Below, in pieces: positions 51,352 through 62,410 of a DNA stretch of 64,000 bases (within the stretch, counting starts at the first letter, position 1; every line of letters starts with the position of its first letter). Source of the DNA: Perca fluviatilis (Eukaryota > Chordata > Actinopteri > Perciformes > Percidae); the NCBI RefSeq assembly GCF_010015445.1, contig NC_053116.1, forward strand, positions 25,460,607-25,524,606, written 5' to 3'. A model generated the notes under the pieces. It did not search any database, had not been told where the DNA came from, and saw only the letters and a program-made list of their open reading frames with translations. The translations under genes were made by a program, and so were the position numbers.

Positions 51352-51852
51352 ACACTCAGTCCCCAGTAAAGTCCTGATTTTCCCGTGGGGTGTCAGAGAT
51401 CTATGGGGAATATGTCATCGTGAAAGAGGAGTCAAAGACCAACAATAAAATAGAGAAATGTCATGTGTGAAGTTGATTTTATTTGATGACCATCACTACT
51501 CTATTAGTATCTGACGTCACTGCCCTGTCTCTTTCATCAGCATACACGTTCTCCTTGAGACACTCCAGTCCAGTTTAAGAATTGACTCTCTACAGCGTTT
51601 TAAGATAACGGCAGTTTTTCGACCTGAGCTAAGAGCAATGCCATGTTAGGAAAGATTGTTTCCATATTTTGATAATGTGAGACCCAAGTAAAACCACTTG
51701 TTTGTGTTAGAATAATGTATCTTTATATGGAAATATTTTTCTGGGCAGGCCTTTTATGAGCAAAAATATATGATCTACAGTAAAAAAAAAAGAAATCAAC
51801 CCTCAACTTTTAATCAATATTTTTATTTGCTGGATAGATTTTATCCATGCAG

Positions 51853-51962
51853 TAGTCTATATCCTTCGCGTTCCACTTCCGGGATTACTCCGGTGCGGCA
51901 GGAAATTCTGCCTGATGCATGTCTTATCCGTTTCCTTCCGCTTTCTTTGTGTTGGAATTTTA
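51853..51962 (+). mobile_element. truncated copy of the 44382 MITE family
   Basis: It starts TAGTCTATATCCTTCGCG and continues with TTCCACTTCCGGGATTACTC and AGGAAATTCTGCC, clearly related to the first ~110 bp of the element at 44382. Similarity fades near TTGGAATTTTAAA; no right end or TSD. Confidence 0.8.
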
Positions 51963-53797
51963 AATTCGGTGGATTCACGAGGACTATTGTTGACTGTATT
52001 AGATGTGTATGAGCATTTTCTTGAAGGACCTATGGTTTATTACTTGAGTGTTTAAAATAAAAAAAAACTTTTTACATTTCTTTTTGTTGCTGTGCGGCAG
52101 AGCTAACGCTCAAAAACAGGTGGCAAGTAATGGCTTTATAAATGTAATGTCATTTTTTTTTTATCTCTACAGGGAAATGACTGGGTAAAATTGTCCCTCA
52201 GATGTGTTTCTTTAGATAAGCCTTTATTTAAAGTTTTTTTGCAAAACACGTTTATCCATAATACAGAAACATTCTTCTAAGAAAACCCCATCCTGCCCCT
52301 CTAATGGCTAATACTTAACAGAAAGCTACACAGCTCTAATGTTTTGCCATAAAATACATACACAAAATCTATGATTATATGTGTTTTTTTAGGTCATTAT
52401 TTAGCATAGATGCTTCCACTTTGCGCACCATTAACCAGTGTTTAGTCACAAATGAGTGAACATGAATGTTCTGCACAGTATTTCAGCTCCGACCCCCATA
52501 ATTAGTGTAACATTAGCAACCGCAATCAAACATATGCTGTTCTCGAGTACGGGAAGTCGTAAACCTCAGTATTTACTTTGTGCGCCCCTGTTTGCACCAT
52601 TAAAACAGCTAATAGGTAATAATGCCTTTCCCCCTATTGATAACAAGTGCATTTAGTGCTTTGAGACTGTGTGTGGGTTGCAATTCGTTTTGAATGCAAA
52701 CTTTGAGAAAGTGACCTAATGGTACTATTAAGGTTCATCAAGAGATCTCTGTTCGTTTTGGACAGAAGTGGTCTGCATTTTTATGTGAAATGGGCTGTGA
52801 CACTAATATTGTAAATAAAAGGCTGGCAGAGGCGCCATAATGATCGAGTTAATAACTTCAACTCACCTCGGCGTGATGTGACGTTTTTACCATGATCAGC
52901 ATATCTATCATTACCGAGACACAAGCCTACCTCCTAGCCTCGTCCAATCTTACACCCTGACACCTACTGAAATCTCATCCAGTATCACCAGCTAATAGCT
53001 CAAGAGTGACTTACCCCCTTGGCTGTTTTATGACTGGCATTTTTTATGAGACCACAGTGGGCCATCCAGCCCTGAGAGGTCAGACGGCTCGACAGCAGCG
53101 CTCAGAATGAATGGCTCATTTCCTAGCCGTGGCACGATGCAGAGGATACAGTTCCTCTAGCCTTTCCTCCAGGCCGTCAGTGACGAGACACACGGACGGA
53201 GAGAATCTCAAAGAGTGTGACAAACCGCTGTCTGCTTGCCCTGCTTCGTGAACTAAACACCACATGGGGTCATCACTGCGACAAATCTTCACAGAAGACG
53301 AAGTCGCACATCACTCAAAGGGATCTGTTCCAGCATAACTGGAAAAGGTAGCTAGTATTTAGCCACCCCCAGAAGATGTGGTTGATTTAATTTTATATGG
53401 AGTGAAACAATGAGTCAGGACGGGCTACTGCTGAGCTCTCAGTGTAAAAGGCAGCCATCCCATCTGGAGGTGACTGAGTGGGATTTGTATCGGCCAGCAC
53501 TGGATATCCTCGCTGTCGTCTTTTATACGTTCATAAGGAAAAAGAGGCGAAGGAGGAGGAGTGCAAAGGGAGGGGGGGCAGTGTGGCTCCGAAAAGGAAA
53601 AGGAATTCTGGCTTTTGCCTTGTGCATTTTATGAGAACTCGGAGCAAACGTCATTGGACAGCCCACTCGCAGATCAGGCCCCCGCGGCTATAGGATATCT
53701 CTGGTTTCCATCACGAGGAAGGGCGCGTGCATGAACACGCAGGAGCATGTATAAAAAGACAATTATACACACGTGCCAACGAATCCTTGCACTCATA

Positions 53798-53801
<4 letters not shown>
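51963..53801. other. non-coding stretch
   Basis: No gene recognised. 52815-53160 is a repeat-free block of mixed composition that could be regulatory (separate entry). A small purine-rich tract lies at 53535-53580. Confidence 0.45.
52815..53160. promoter_or_regulatory. possible conserved non-coding element
   Basis: Non-repetitive block with GCGCCATAATGATCGAGTTAAT, CACCAGCTAATAGC, TTTTATGACTGGC and GAATGAATGGCTCATTTCC words, no coding frame, and unlike its AT-rich flanks. Offered on texture only. Confidence 0.22.

Positions 53802-53877
<76 letters not shown>
53802..53877. repeat. (CA)n microsatellite
   Basis: About 37 CA units. Confidence 0.97.
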
Positions 53878-53878
<1 letters not shown>

Positions 53879-54380
53879 CAAACACAAGTACAACTGAAAA
53901 CGCACTCACTTCGCACTCACTTCCAGTATCAATCTCATATCAAACACACAATTCTTTCTCTTTCCCTTAAACACACACACACACTGCAGTGAGGGTCTGG
54001 GAGCAATCAAATAGCTGCACTATACAGCCCGTCTGAATCCTGTTTTCCTGTGCGTCTGCACCCATGTACCAGCGGTTCCTTCCCGGTGCTCCAATAAAAC
54101 CTCACTAATGATCCCCCTCACCCTCCTCGCCCACACCCTGGCTCTGGCACCCGGCCTGTAGATGCACAAACCAACCTAACTTTACGAGTTAAGCGGCCGC
54201 CCGTACCCGTGATGTCATCCGCAGCTCTCACTTAATCCCACCAATCCCCTGAGAGCTGCCAGCCAGACACACCAGAAGAATACAGCTGCTATTTCTACCT
54301 CCTCTCTTCGCCGCTCTGCTTCTCTTTTCTGTTTGTTTGTTTGTTTATTTTTCAGGCTGGGAAGAGTGCTGCCTGTGCAC

Positions 54381-54382
<2 letters not shown>

Positions 54383-54453
<71 letters not shown>
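54383..54453. repeat. (CA)n microsatellite
   Basis: About 35 CA units. Confidence 0.97.
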
Positions 54454-54456
<3 letters not shown>

Positions 54457-55413
54457 CTGAGTCTGTGGGTGGATATTTTTATAAAGGGCTTTTCCCAAAA
54501 TACACTGCTCGTCCAATTACTGACACATTAACTGCTTCTCATCTGACGCACCAAGCGGTGAGCGGACACTGACTCACTGTTTTCAGAATGACTCTATTCA
54601 AGCAGCATAGAGGGATTATAGGTTTCTTTCTGCCCTCTACATGGCTGCCTCCATCCAAATAGGAAGTACTTTGACATGCACTCACACTCTGTAAATCTAC
54701 CACCTCGTGTTTTTTTCCTGGAAAAATAAAAAGGAATATATGATCTACTATAGGTGTTACTACAGTTTTTTTTTTCTCCAATCAGCCACAGTATTTCGTA
54801 TTCAAAGAAATAGACAAAAACGAAATGGAGTTCCTTCTGTCCAGAAAAGTATGAACCTCGAAAAGTAGCCTATGTAATGCCATCCCTCTGTCTGCAACTG
54901 CAAAGAGGCATTCTAATAGTTCTAATAGTTTAATACTATGATGCAAGACTTAAATAGATTATTTTTAAATCATCAAAGCAAGGGTTTTGTTGCTTTAGTC
55001 CGTGAGTTGTAATTGTGTAAATATTTGTTCCAGATTCAGCACCACAGGTCACAGTGTGATGTATGGCCGCTGTCACCTAATCAGCTCTGGGAAATGAGCA
55101 CACATGCACAGGAACACATATGGACACACAAACTTGTTGTTGTAGTGTTTTAATACATGTGAACAAACTTGTAAGTTAGTTTATTGAATTCTGTGCTCAG
55201 TAAACATTATCAAAGATTTTTTTTGTTGTCACACGTGTTTTAAAAAAAAGAGGCAAACTTTCTAGATAGGTAGCAATTGTGTAACCACAAACATGAAGCC
55301 GTTAGCATTCACGTGCATTTGCTGGAAGAGTTTAAGAATGGCTTAACTTAGCCTACCCCTCTGTTTCACACACATTATGTTTCCAAATATATACAACCTT
55401 AACACCCTCCTAG

Positions 55414-55414
<1 letters not shown>

Positions 55415-55465
<51 letters not shown>
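55415..55465. repeat. (CA)n microsatellite
   Basis: About 25 CA units. Confidence 0.97.
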
Positions 55466-55467
<2 letters not shown>

Positions 55468-56562
55468 GCGTGCTGTACAAAATCCGACATAGGTAGCTAA
55501 TTATGGGGGAAATGACCCTTTACTCATTTGAAAGGTATCCAGACAAGCTCTTACAACACCTACTCAATTAGCTGCCATTTGTCCGCTTGAAATGAATGAC
55601 TCGCTCTCTCCTCAGTCACCCAAAACATGTACACTTCAGTCTTTGATCTGCTGTTGAGTTAGATCAGATCTTCCACAAGTGAAGTACTGAAACACTTAAC
55701 AGCCAGTGGGGAAAAGGGTGCACATGTTATTCGAATGGCTTAGTTGTACAATCCGTGTTATATACATAAACAAATATTTTTAAAGACGATTTTATTTTAA
55801 ACAACTTACAGTAATTAAAATAGTTGCATGGCATATTGTTAATGGACAAATTTTCTAAAGTATGGGTGAGTTGCAAATGCTTCACATCATTAAAAAGGCC
55901 CTAGACCAGTGATTCCAGTCTGTCAAAAAAAAATTTGTTTAGAAAATTTGGCTAGCCGGATCAACTGCGACCAAGAAAATGATAGCTCAGCGCTGTCAAA
56001 ATTGATCTTTAAAAAAAGAATTGTCAGTGCACAACAGTGCTGTTTCATTAGTAACACGTAAGGAATTTGTATTTGAGCAGCAACAAAATTAAGTTATTAA
56101 AAGTTGATTAAAAAAAGCCTGCCTGTAAAGTAAAGTTTTCAGAGGCAAGCCACTCTGAAATCTCACTGCTGCTGAGGCAGACTGTAGGACAACAAGCAGC
56201 TCCTGGTCCACATGGTTCCTAAAATACATGCATGCAAAAGCCTGTAGGGAAATAATTGGATTTCAGAATCAATTCTGAATCTATGTAATAGGTTGATTAA
56301 GCAGAAATAAATGTACTCTAGTAAGCAGTTATGTATCAGGAAGATTTTCGTTAAGTACCCGCAAGATTTCAGGTTAATGTATTAAACTCCTGCTACCTGC
56401 CACTGTCTGACGTTTACATGGTTGCAAAAAATAGAGCAGCGTAACCAAAGGATGGTTCATTGCAGGGGTCTCCGTGGTTCTTTCCTTTGTAAAAATATGT
56501 TGTGGTCTGAGAGGGTGTTCAGGGCCGGAGAGGACAGGTGACCGGCTTTCCTCCTATCTCTG

Positions 56563-56583
56563 AAAAAAAAAAAAAAAAAAAAA
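56563..56583. repeat. poly-A run
   Basis: 21 consecutive A. No retroposon body recognised upstream. Confidence 0.85.
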
Positions 56584-57077
56584 GTCATAAACCTAAAGAA
56601 GAAAAAAAACGTTCTCAGCTAAAGAATCCACGGAGAGAATGGAGAGATGGCGAGGGAGTCCATTAAAAAGAAAGACGGCCACAAAAAAAAAAGGAGAGGA
56701 AAAAAATCCCCACAGCAGCACACAATGCCATGGCTGGGGTTAAGTGCTAGGATTTCAGTCGATGGGGGATTTGGGGGTCCCTGCATTTTTAAGCCTCTGT
56801 CCCCAAACCTCGCCTTCATCCCACCTCCCTCCCCAATACACTCTATTTCTTTCGCTGTCTCACACACACATGTACGTCTCTCCCAGATCTACCATCTCCA
56901 CCCCTCCTCCCCCGGGTCCCAGTCCCAGTCACCATAATCAGAACGATGATATACGGGCCCCATTAAAAGAGAGGGGCTGCTGACATGCAGGACAATAGCC
57001 CCTCACAGCGTGTCCAGGAAGCCTGCCCATCCAGGTGCACTCTCCCTTACAGCCAGAGGCCTGCCGCTCTCCCTCCT

Positions 57078-57102
<25 letters not shown>
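57078..57102. repeat. (CT)n microsatellite
   Basis: About twelve CT units in a longer pyrimidine tract. Confidence 0.92.
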
Positions 57103-57108
<6 letters not shown>

Positions 57109-57482
57109 CCTTCTACCTTTCTCCCCCTCTTTTTCTCCCCCTCTCTCCAAACGCAGTTTGAGCCCATTGAGAGGGAAGGTAGAAACAGGAGAGGAGCAAA
57201 TGTGATGCGGAGTAGTTGTGTGGGAGTAAGGAGGGATTTGCAGGACTGAGATTTGAGAGAGAAAGAGGAGGGTGGTGGTGGTGGTGGGGACGGAGGGGTG
57301 AGGAAAGTGAGGGAGAGCTCAGGTGTGTTGAAAAGACAGGACATTTGAGCAGTCAGCGATGGGGGGGGGGGGGAATCAGTGAGCTTGAAACAATGGTGAT
57401 AATAAAAGTCTCCCCTTTCACCCGATGTGCCTCTCTCTTCTCATTTTTTGCTCACCGTCTCTACCTGCCTGACCTACCGCAG

Positions 57483-57649
57483 CGCATCATGAGGCACAGA
57501 GGAAGGCTGAAATCCGAGGGGAGGAGGAGGAGGAGGACGAGGAGGAAGGAACGGCTGATGGGACGGGATTGGTGGCAACAGGGGGTGGTGCCGTGCTGGT
57601 TGCCCATCAGCACATCCTCGCTGACAGCCGGTGGCCTGTCCGTCAGCAG
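57483..57649 (+). other. possible internal exon, product unknown
   Basis: A long pyrimidine tract (57429-57475) leads to CAG at 57480-57482. A GTAATT donor-like site follows at 57650. The 167-nt block between is open in two frames. One reads an acidic run then neutral sequence (EAQRKAEIRGEEEEEDEEEG, later GLVATGGGAVLVAHQHILAD). The other is Arg-rich (KSEGRRRRRTRRKERLMGRD). The acidic run is encoded by a GAG-rich tract, so low complexity may mimic coding. I do not recognise the protein. No companion exon was found within the window, so if real it would belong to a gene with very long introns, with this window lying inside it. Confidence 0.25.
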
Positions 57650-59905
57650 GTAATTTAGGCCAGAGGGGGGTCTGCACACAAACACATATACAGTGCACAC
57701 ACACATACACACACACACGCACATGTATTAGTGCCTGGGCCCAACCACCTCTATATGTTTAATGTACTGTATGTTTTTAAGTTTATCCATTAGTACTCAG
57801 ATTCATTTTTGCAGTATTGTAAAATGTGAAATGCTTTCACTTTTGTTTTCTAGTTTTATGAGTATAATGGTAAATAGTAAATGCATCTTGTGACATTAGA
57901 ATACCTCTAATTGCAAAAGTTCAGCAAACGATGCTTGAAGATGAAGTCTTCCATTGGCTGACTGACTGTAAACAGCATTCAATTTGAAGAGAGTCCAGAC
58001 TACACATTGGAATATAGTCAGTTGTATTGACTGTCATGTTGAATTAACAGTTATATGTAACTAAAAGAAAACTGACTTTTCTACATGTTGTGACCTTGTT
58101 ATCATCAAATCAGTGCTAAGCCGGTAATAAAGTTACTGTATGTAGCTACTTTTAGAAATTAAATGTCACAACACGGTTACCCCTGTGTACTGTAAATCCA
58201 GTCTTTTGCGAACCACGGAGGCATATGGCCTTTATTCTCCGTAGCTTCTGGCCCAGACACTGTCACTAATACCGAGGGCCACCACCAGACCCCAGAGAGC
58301 CTCCAAGGTCCACTGCACAAATCCCCCTCTGCGCCAACCAGTCCGTTTATACACAGCGACTATCTGCCCCCGGCTCTCTGTGTGGTCCTCCTCCGAAAGA
58401 GGAAACGGTAAAGAGAGCTGACATCTCTGTCTGAGATGCTCTGCCTTTTTCTGGCCATCACCTATCCTGTATCTATGGCTGCAAGACTCAGAGCTGCAAT
58501 TTAGGATAACAAACTACCTTCTTTTCTGGCTGGTTCTGTCTTCTGTGAATGTAGAAGCTAAACTAAATTACGATGTAACACACTCATCTGTGTCTCGTGA
58601 GTAGGTTTCTCCATCCTCTGACTCACAAACTCCTACAGATCTGATGTCTGCATTGTTTTACTCTTAGATACATTTCAGTGTCTCAAGCTGTTTTCCAGGA
58701 CATCCCTTCCATGTCCAATTTAAGGTTTGTCTCTCTTGTCTTTAGCCAAGCTGCACTCCCTCGCCATCCGTTGCATCCAAGTCCTGAGAGGGAAATGAAA
58801 GCTGGTTGGGGAGATGCAGTCAACAAGGTGGTAGGAATTTTAATGACCGGCTTTCTGCTGCCTTTCCCTCTCCCGTCGTTTTGGCGCTCAAATAATGATC
58901 CGGCAGACTTTGCTGTTTGGCACCTTCTGGCTTTTCTTCCTGAAACGAGTGGTGGACAGAATAAAAGGTATACCCACCACACATCCCTGCCCACTTTGTC
59001 ATGAAATTGTATTTTAGTTAAAGCCAAGGCAAAACAGCTTGAACAAATAGATGGACCTTATTTTCTGAAAGCTTTTTTCTTTTGACTTTTATACTTTGGT
59101 ATAGTTTCTATCCTGCTGTTTTGTATACCGCCTTGATGCTTCAAACTAATATTACTTACAGCTTATGCATATCCATATGTGCACGTATATCGACAGTAAA
59201 AATGTGTCTTTAATGTACACACATAATCACACCCAGTCACAGACTTGCATGAAATAACGGTGACAGGCCGTAAAACCCCTTGTGGCAGACTACCCGGGTC
59301 CGGTGAGCAGAGAGCATTCGTCACAACCAATCAGAAGAGCCAGTAGAGTTTGTTATTGGAGCTCTCATTTTGGACCAGGGGTGCTCATACACTCAGAGGT
59401 AGGTAAGGCTGACAAAGTCCTGGCTTGTGTGTGTATCAGTGCAAGTGTGTGGCACACTCTGTTCCTATCAGACCTCTCTCCTTCTCTTGAAGCAGAACAG
59501 ATCCTCTGGATAAGCTCACCCAGTGGCAGAGAATCCCCCACCCCCCCAAACCCCACATCCCCCTCTATACATGCACACACGTGTGTATTTCTTCCTATAT
59601 TGCATGCCTCCCCTCTTTCCTTCCCACCATCTCTCCTGTCCTGATCTAATGCTAAGTGCATAATGGAACAAAGACAAGTGTGATTTTCCTCCTTTTCTCT
59701 GATTGCGGCTTTTCAGTTTGTATACTGTAGATGAAGGTCCTGAGTTTCCCAGTGCAGGCAGGGCAGAGCTGGACTGAGCTGCTGGCAGCAGACAGCAGCC
59801 GATTGTGAATGTGAGGAAACAGATCAGTCTGTCTGGCCACAAGCGCCGCATATTTTGCTACGTGAATGATGACTGATGCCGCTGCATAGACACCCATCTC
59901 TCAAG

Positions 59906-59940
<35 letters not shown>

Positions 59941-59960
59941 CGTGCATGTGTGTGTGTGCG
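59906..59960. repeat. (GT)n microsatellite, interrupted
   Basis: GT units with GC interruptions near 59936-59945. Confidence 0.9.
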
Positions 59961-61514
59961 CGACGTGGTCATCTAGACACAACTTGCACGTGTATGCGCA
60001 ACATAGAGTAAATGCATTTTTCAATTTGCTTTGGTTACTCTGCATGTGATTCAGTATTTTCCATTTGAGCTTCCAAAATGAGGGGAAAAACATGTCTGCC
60101 TATTTAGACTCTAAGACATCTATATTCTACAGATATTGAATGATAAACCTCAGGTAATCCTTGTTTCCAAAATAGAATTAGAGCATTCTGCAAACATACT
60201 CTTCCCCTTCTCTTTCATCCCACGGATACTGCCTCAGACACTATTGGCATAACAAAATGTTTTGTGTGTTGCAAAAGTTGACACAGTAGTTTGTTTACCA
60301 AGATGCAGAATGATGGAAAAAAAAATCATTTTATTGGGCTTTGGGTTTAATTGTAAAATCACTACACAACATTAAACGAACAGCCAGATTTTGGACAATC
60401 AGGAGTTGTTGTTCACTGCAGGCATCCAGAAACCAAAAATCCATTTATTTTTTAGCACCGCAAAGACGTCAGCTGGTGTTAACCATGGTCACTTCATTTC
60501 CTCCTCGCTGGCACTGGAAAGTTGACTGTAGCTGAACTGTTAGATGACATCACACATGAGGACAACGCTAGCAACCGGTTATTGTAAATCAGTCATTGAA
60601 ATCACAAACCAGTGATGTGGTGACTGATGGTGTGAACACAGTGGAGCACATGATAGAATGGTAAAACTCAGTTTTACATCGCAATAACCTCTAGTTAAGT
60701 AGAAGCTCATATGGCAATAGAGTCCAGATGGTAGCAGTGATCATTACATTCCAAAATAAAACCATGTTATTGTAGAGCGATTCTGGAGATGTAGTTTGGA
60801 GTTGTGTTTGCTTACATGTAGGTAATTCCCTGCAGTTTAGTTTAGAGTTACAGGAGCACATGTACACACCCACACAGAGCATCGCACAGGACTGAGAAAG
60901 TTGAGAGGTGCCACCCTGACCCCAGGCCTGCAGGTGTCTGTAAGCCCAGTCTTCCACACATTGAAGTCCCAGCAGCTGACAGGCTATATGTGTCCCACAG
61001 TAGCCTTGTTTCAACTGACAACTTCAAAGGTTACACTCCATGGGTCACAACCAAACATTATTTTCAGCATATGTGTTACTTGACGGTTGGGGAATAAAAT
61101 CCCCAAAATAGAGTGGCAAGTTGTCCAGTTTTACCATATGGCAAATGTCAGTGTGACATATATGGGCTTATGAAAATGGCAAGCGAGGACAGGGCGGATC
61201 GCGAATCCAATCGTCTGTCACACTTTATTAGCACAACCTGAAAGACTGAATCTTTACCATCTCACTACGTGACACATTTGGTCTACAGATGCTCGCCGTT
61301 GTAAAAGAAGCCATTGGATTTTAACAGAAACCACACCGCCGAATAAAATCCCTCCAATGATGGGCAATCAGCATTAGTGTGCAGGCTTTTGCACATTTGC
61401 ATGCCGGCGTCCCACTGAGCAGCTGTCCTTCTGCGCTGCTCCTACCTGACCTATCTGAACAAACATCACCTAAAAATTCACCTCAGAGCTACACATGCTG
61501 CACTTTTACATGCA

Positions 61515-61517
<3 letters not shown>

Positions 61518-61596
<79 letters not shown>
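61518..61596. repeat. (TA)n microsatellite
   Basis: About 39 TA units followed by a T-rich tail. Being self-complementary, it can form a hairpin. Confidence 0.96.
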
Positions 61597-61599
<3 letters not shown>

Positions 61600-62212
61600 T
61601 TATTTTTTATTTTTTTCTTCATTATATATTTTTTTAAGAAATGAGAGGAGGCCCAAGTGGTAACAATTTGAAGTCAATAAACTCTTCTCCTCTAAAATGC
61701 CCTGGCTTCAAAAGAGTAGTGTGGGTGTTCTGCACGGAGGTAATGGAATTGTTAAGCATGCTCAGGGATTTGGCAGCCGGCTCCCTTCGGAAAAGAGCAG
61801 GAGTGGAGGATGACAACCTGTTAAAATCCAGCATTTCTTTCTCTCTCTTATGCTTAGGAATGCACACAAACATGCATGAACACATGAAAGCAGGGTTTGT
61901 GTGATATAAATGCTTTTAGGTGCATACAGTAAAATACAAAGAATTTCTTCCTTGACACACGTGCAGGCATTGTATAAATACATATAATGGTCACAACAAA
62001 GTTCTCCTTTTATATACTGATGTTTAACTTCAACGTACATCCTAAAGAGGCTGGTCTCGACCTGCTCTATATGAAAAATGTCATGAGATAAGTTCTGTTG
62101 TGATTTGGCGCTATATAAATACAATTTACTTGGCTTGACATTTAGATCCAGTGCTAGTGTATTCTGTGTTCTGACTGGCCTCTGACTCGTCTCTTTAAAG
62201 GAGGCCAATTTC

Positions 62213-62394
62213 TTATTCTTTTTAAAGATAATTTTTTTGGGCTTTTCCGCCTTTAATTTTTGACAGGACAGCTAGGTGGGAAAGACATGCAGGAAATCGT
62301 CACAGGTCGGATTCGAACCCTGGACCACTGCGTCGAGGTATAAACCTCTCAGAACATGTGCGCCTGCCCTACCCACTGAGCCAACCCGGCCACA
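62213..62394 (-). mobile_element. tRNA-derived SINE with 16-bp TSD
   Basis: Minus-strand retroposon. Its tRNA-like head starts at the 62394 end, with an A box TGGCTCAGTGGGTAGGGC (complement of 62366-62383) and a B box GGGTTCGAATCC (complement of 62309-62320). The body follows with CTGCATGTCTTTCCC and a tail near 62213. The target-site duplication is AAAGGAGGCCAATTTC (62197-62212) against AAAGGTGGCCAATTTC (62395-62410), one mismatch. The internal pol III promoter is intact by eye, so this is a relatively young copy. Its body resembles the older split SINE at 38177/40358. Confidence 0.88.
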
Positions 62395-62410
62395 AAAGGT
62401 GGCCAATTTC

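Larger units (their letters stand above)
50553..51852. other. non-coding stretch with GT and CA tracts
   Basis: No gene recognised. A 129-codon frame at 50988-51377 is mostly translated GT/CA repeat. It holds GT repeats at 51052-51104 and CA at 51313-51348. Confidence 0.45.
54454..57482. other. non-coding stretch with simple repeats
   Basis: No gene recognised. It contains CA repeats (55415-55465), an A-run (56563-56583), a CT tract (57078-57102) and a G-run (57361-57374). Overlapping frames of about 80-145 codons at 56600-57650 are largely translated low-complexity DNA. Confidence 0.45.
57650..62196. other. non-coding stretch
   Basis: No gene recognised. It holds a GT tract (59906-59960) and a TA tract (61518-61596). 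The frame at 58678-59004 (108 codons) and its antisense partner lack domains. 58195-58400 is mixed-composition, repeat-free sequence. Confidence 0.45.

Noticed and set aside
55905..55935. Possible hAT terminus (CCAGTGATTCC)
   Set aside because: No inverted partner end and no 8-bp duplication found.
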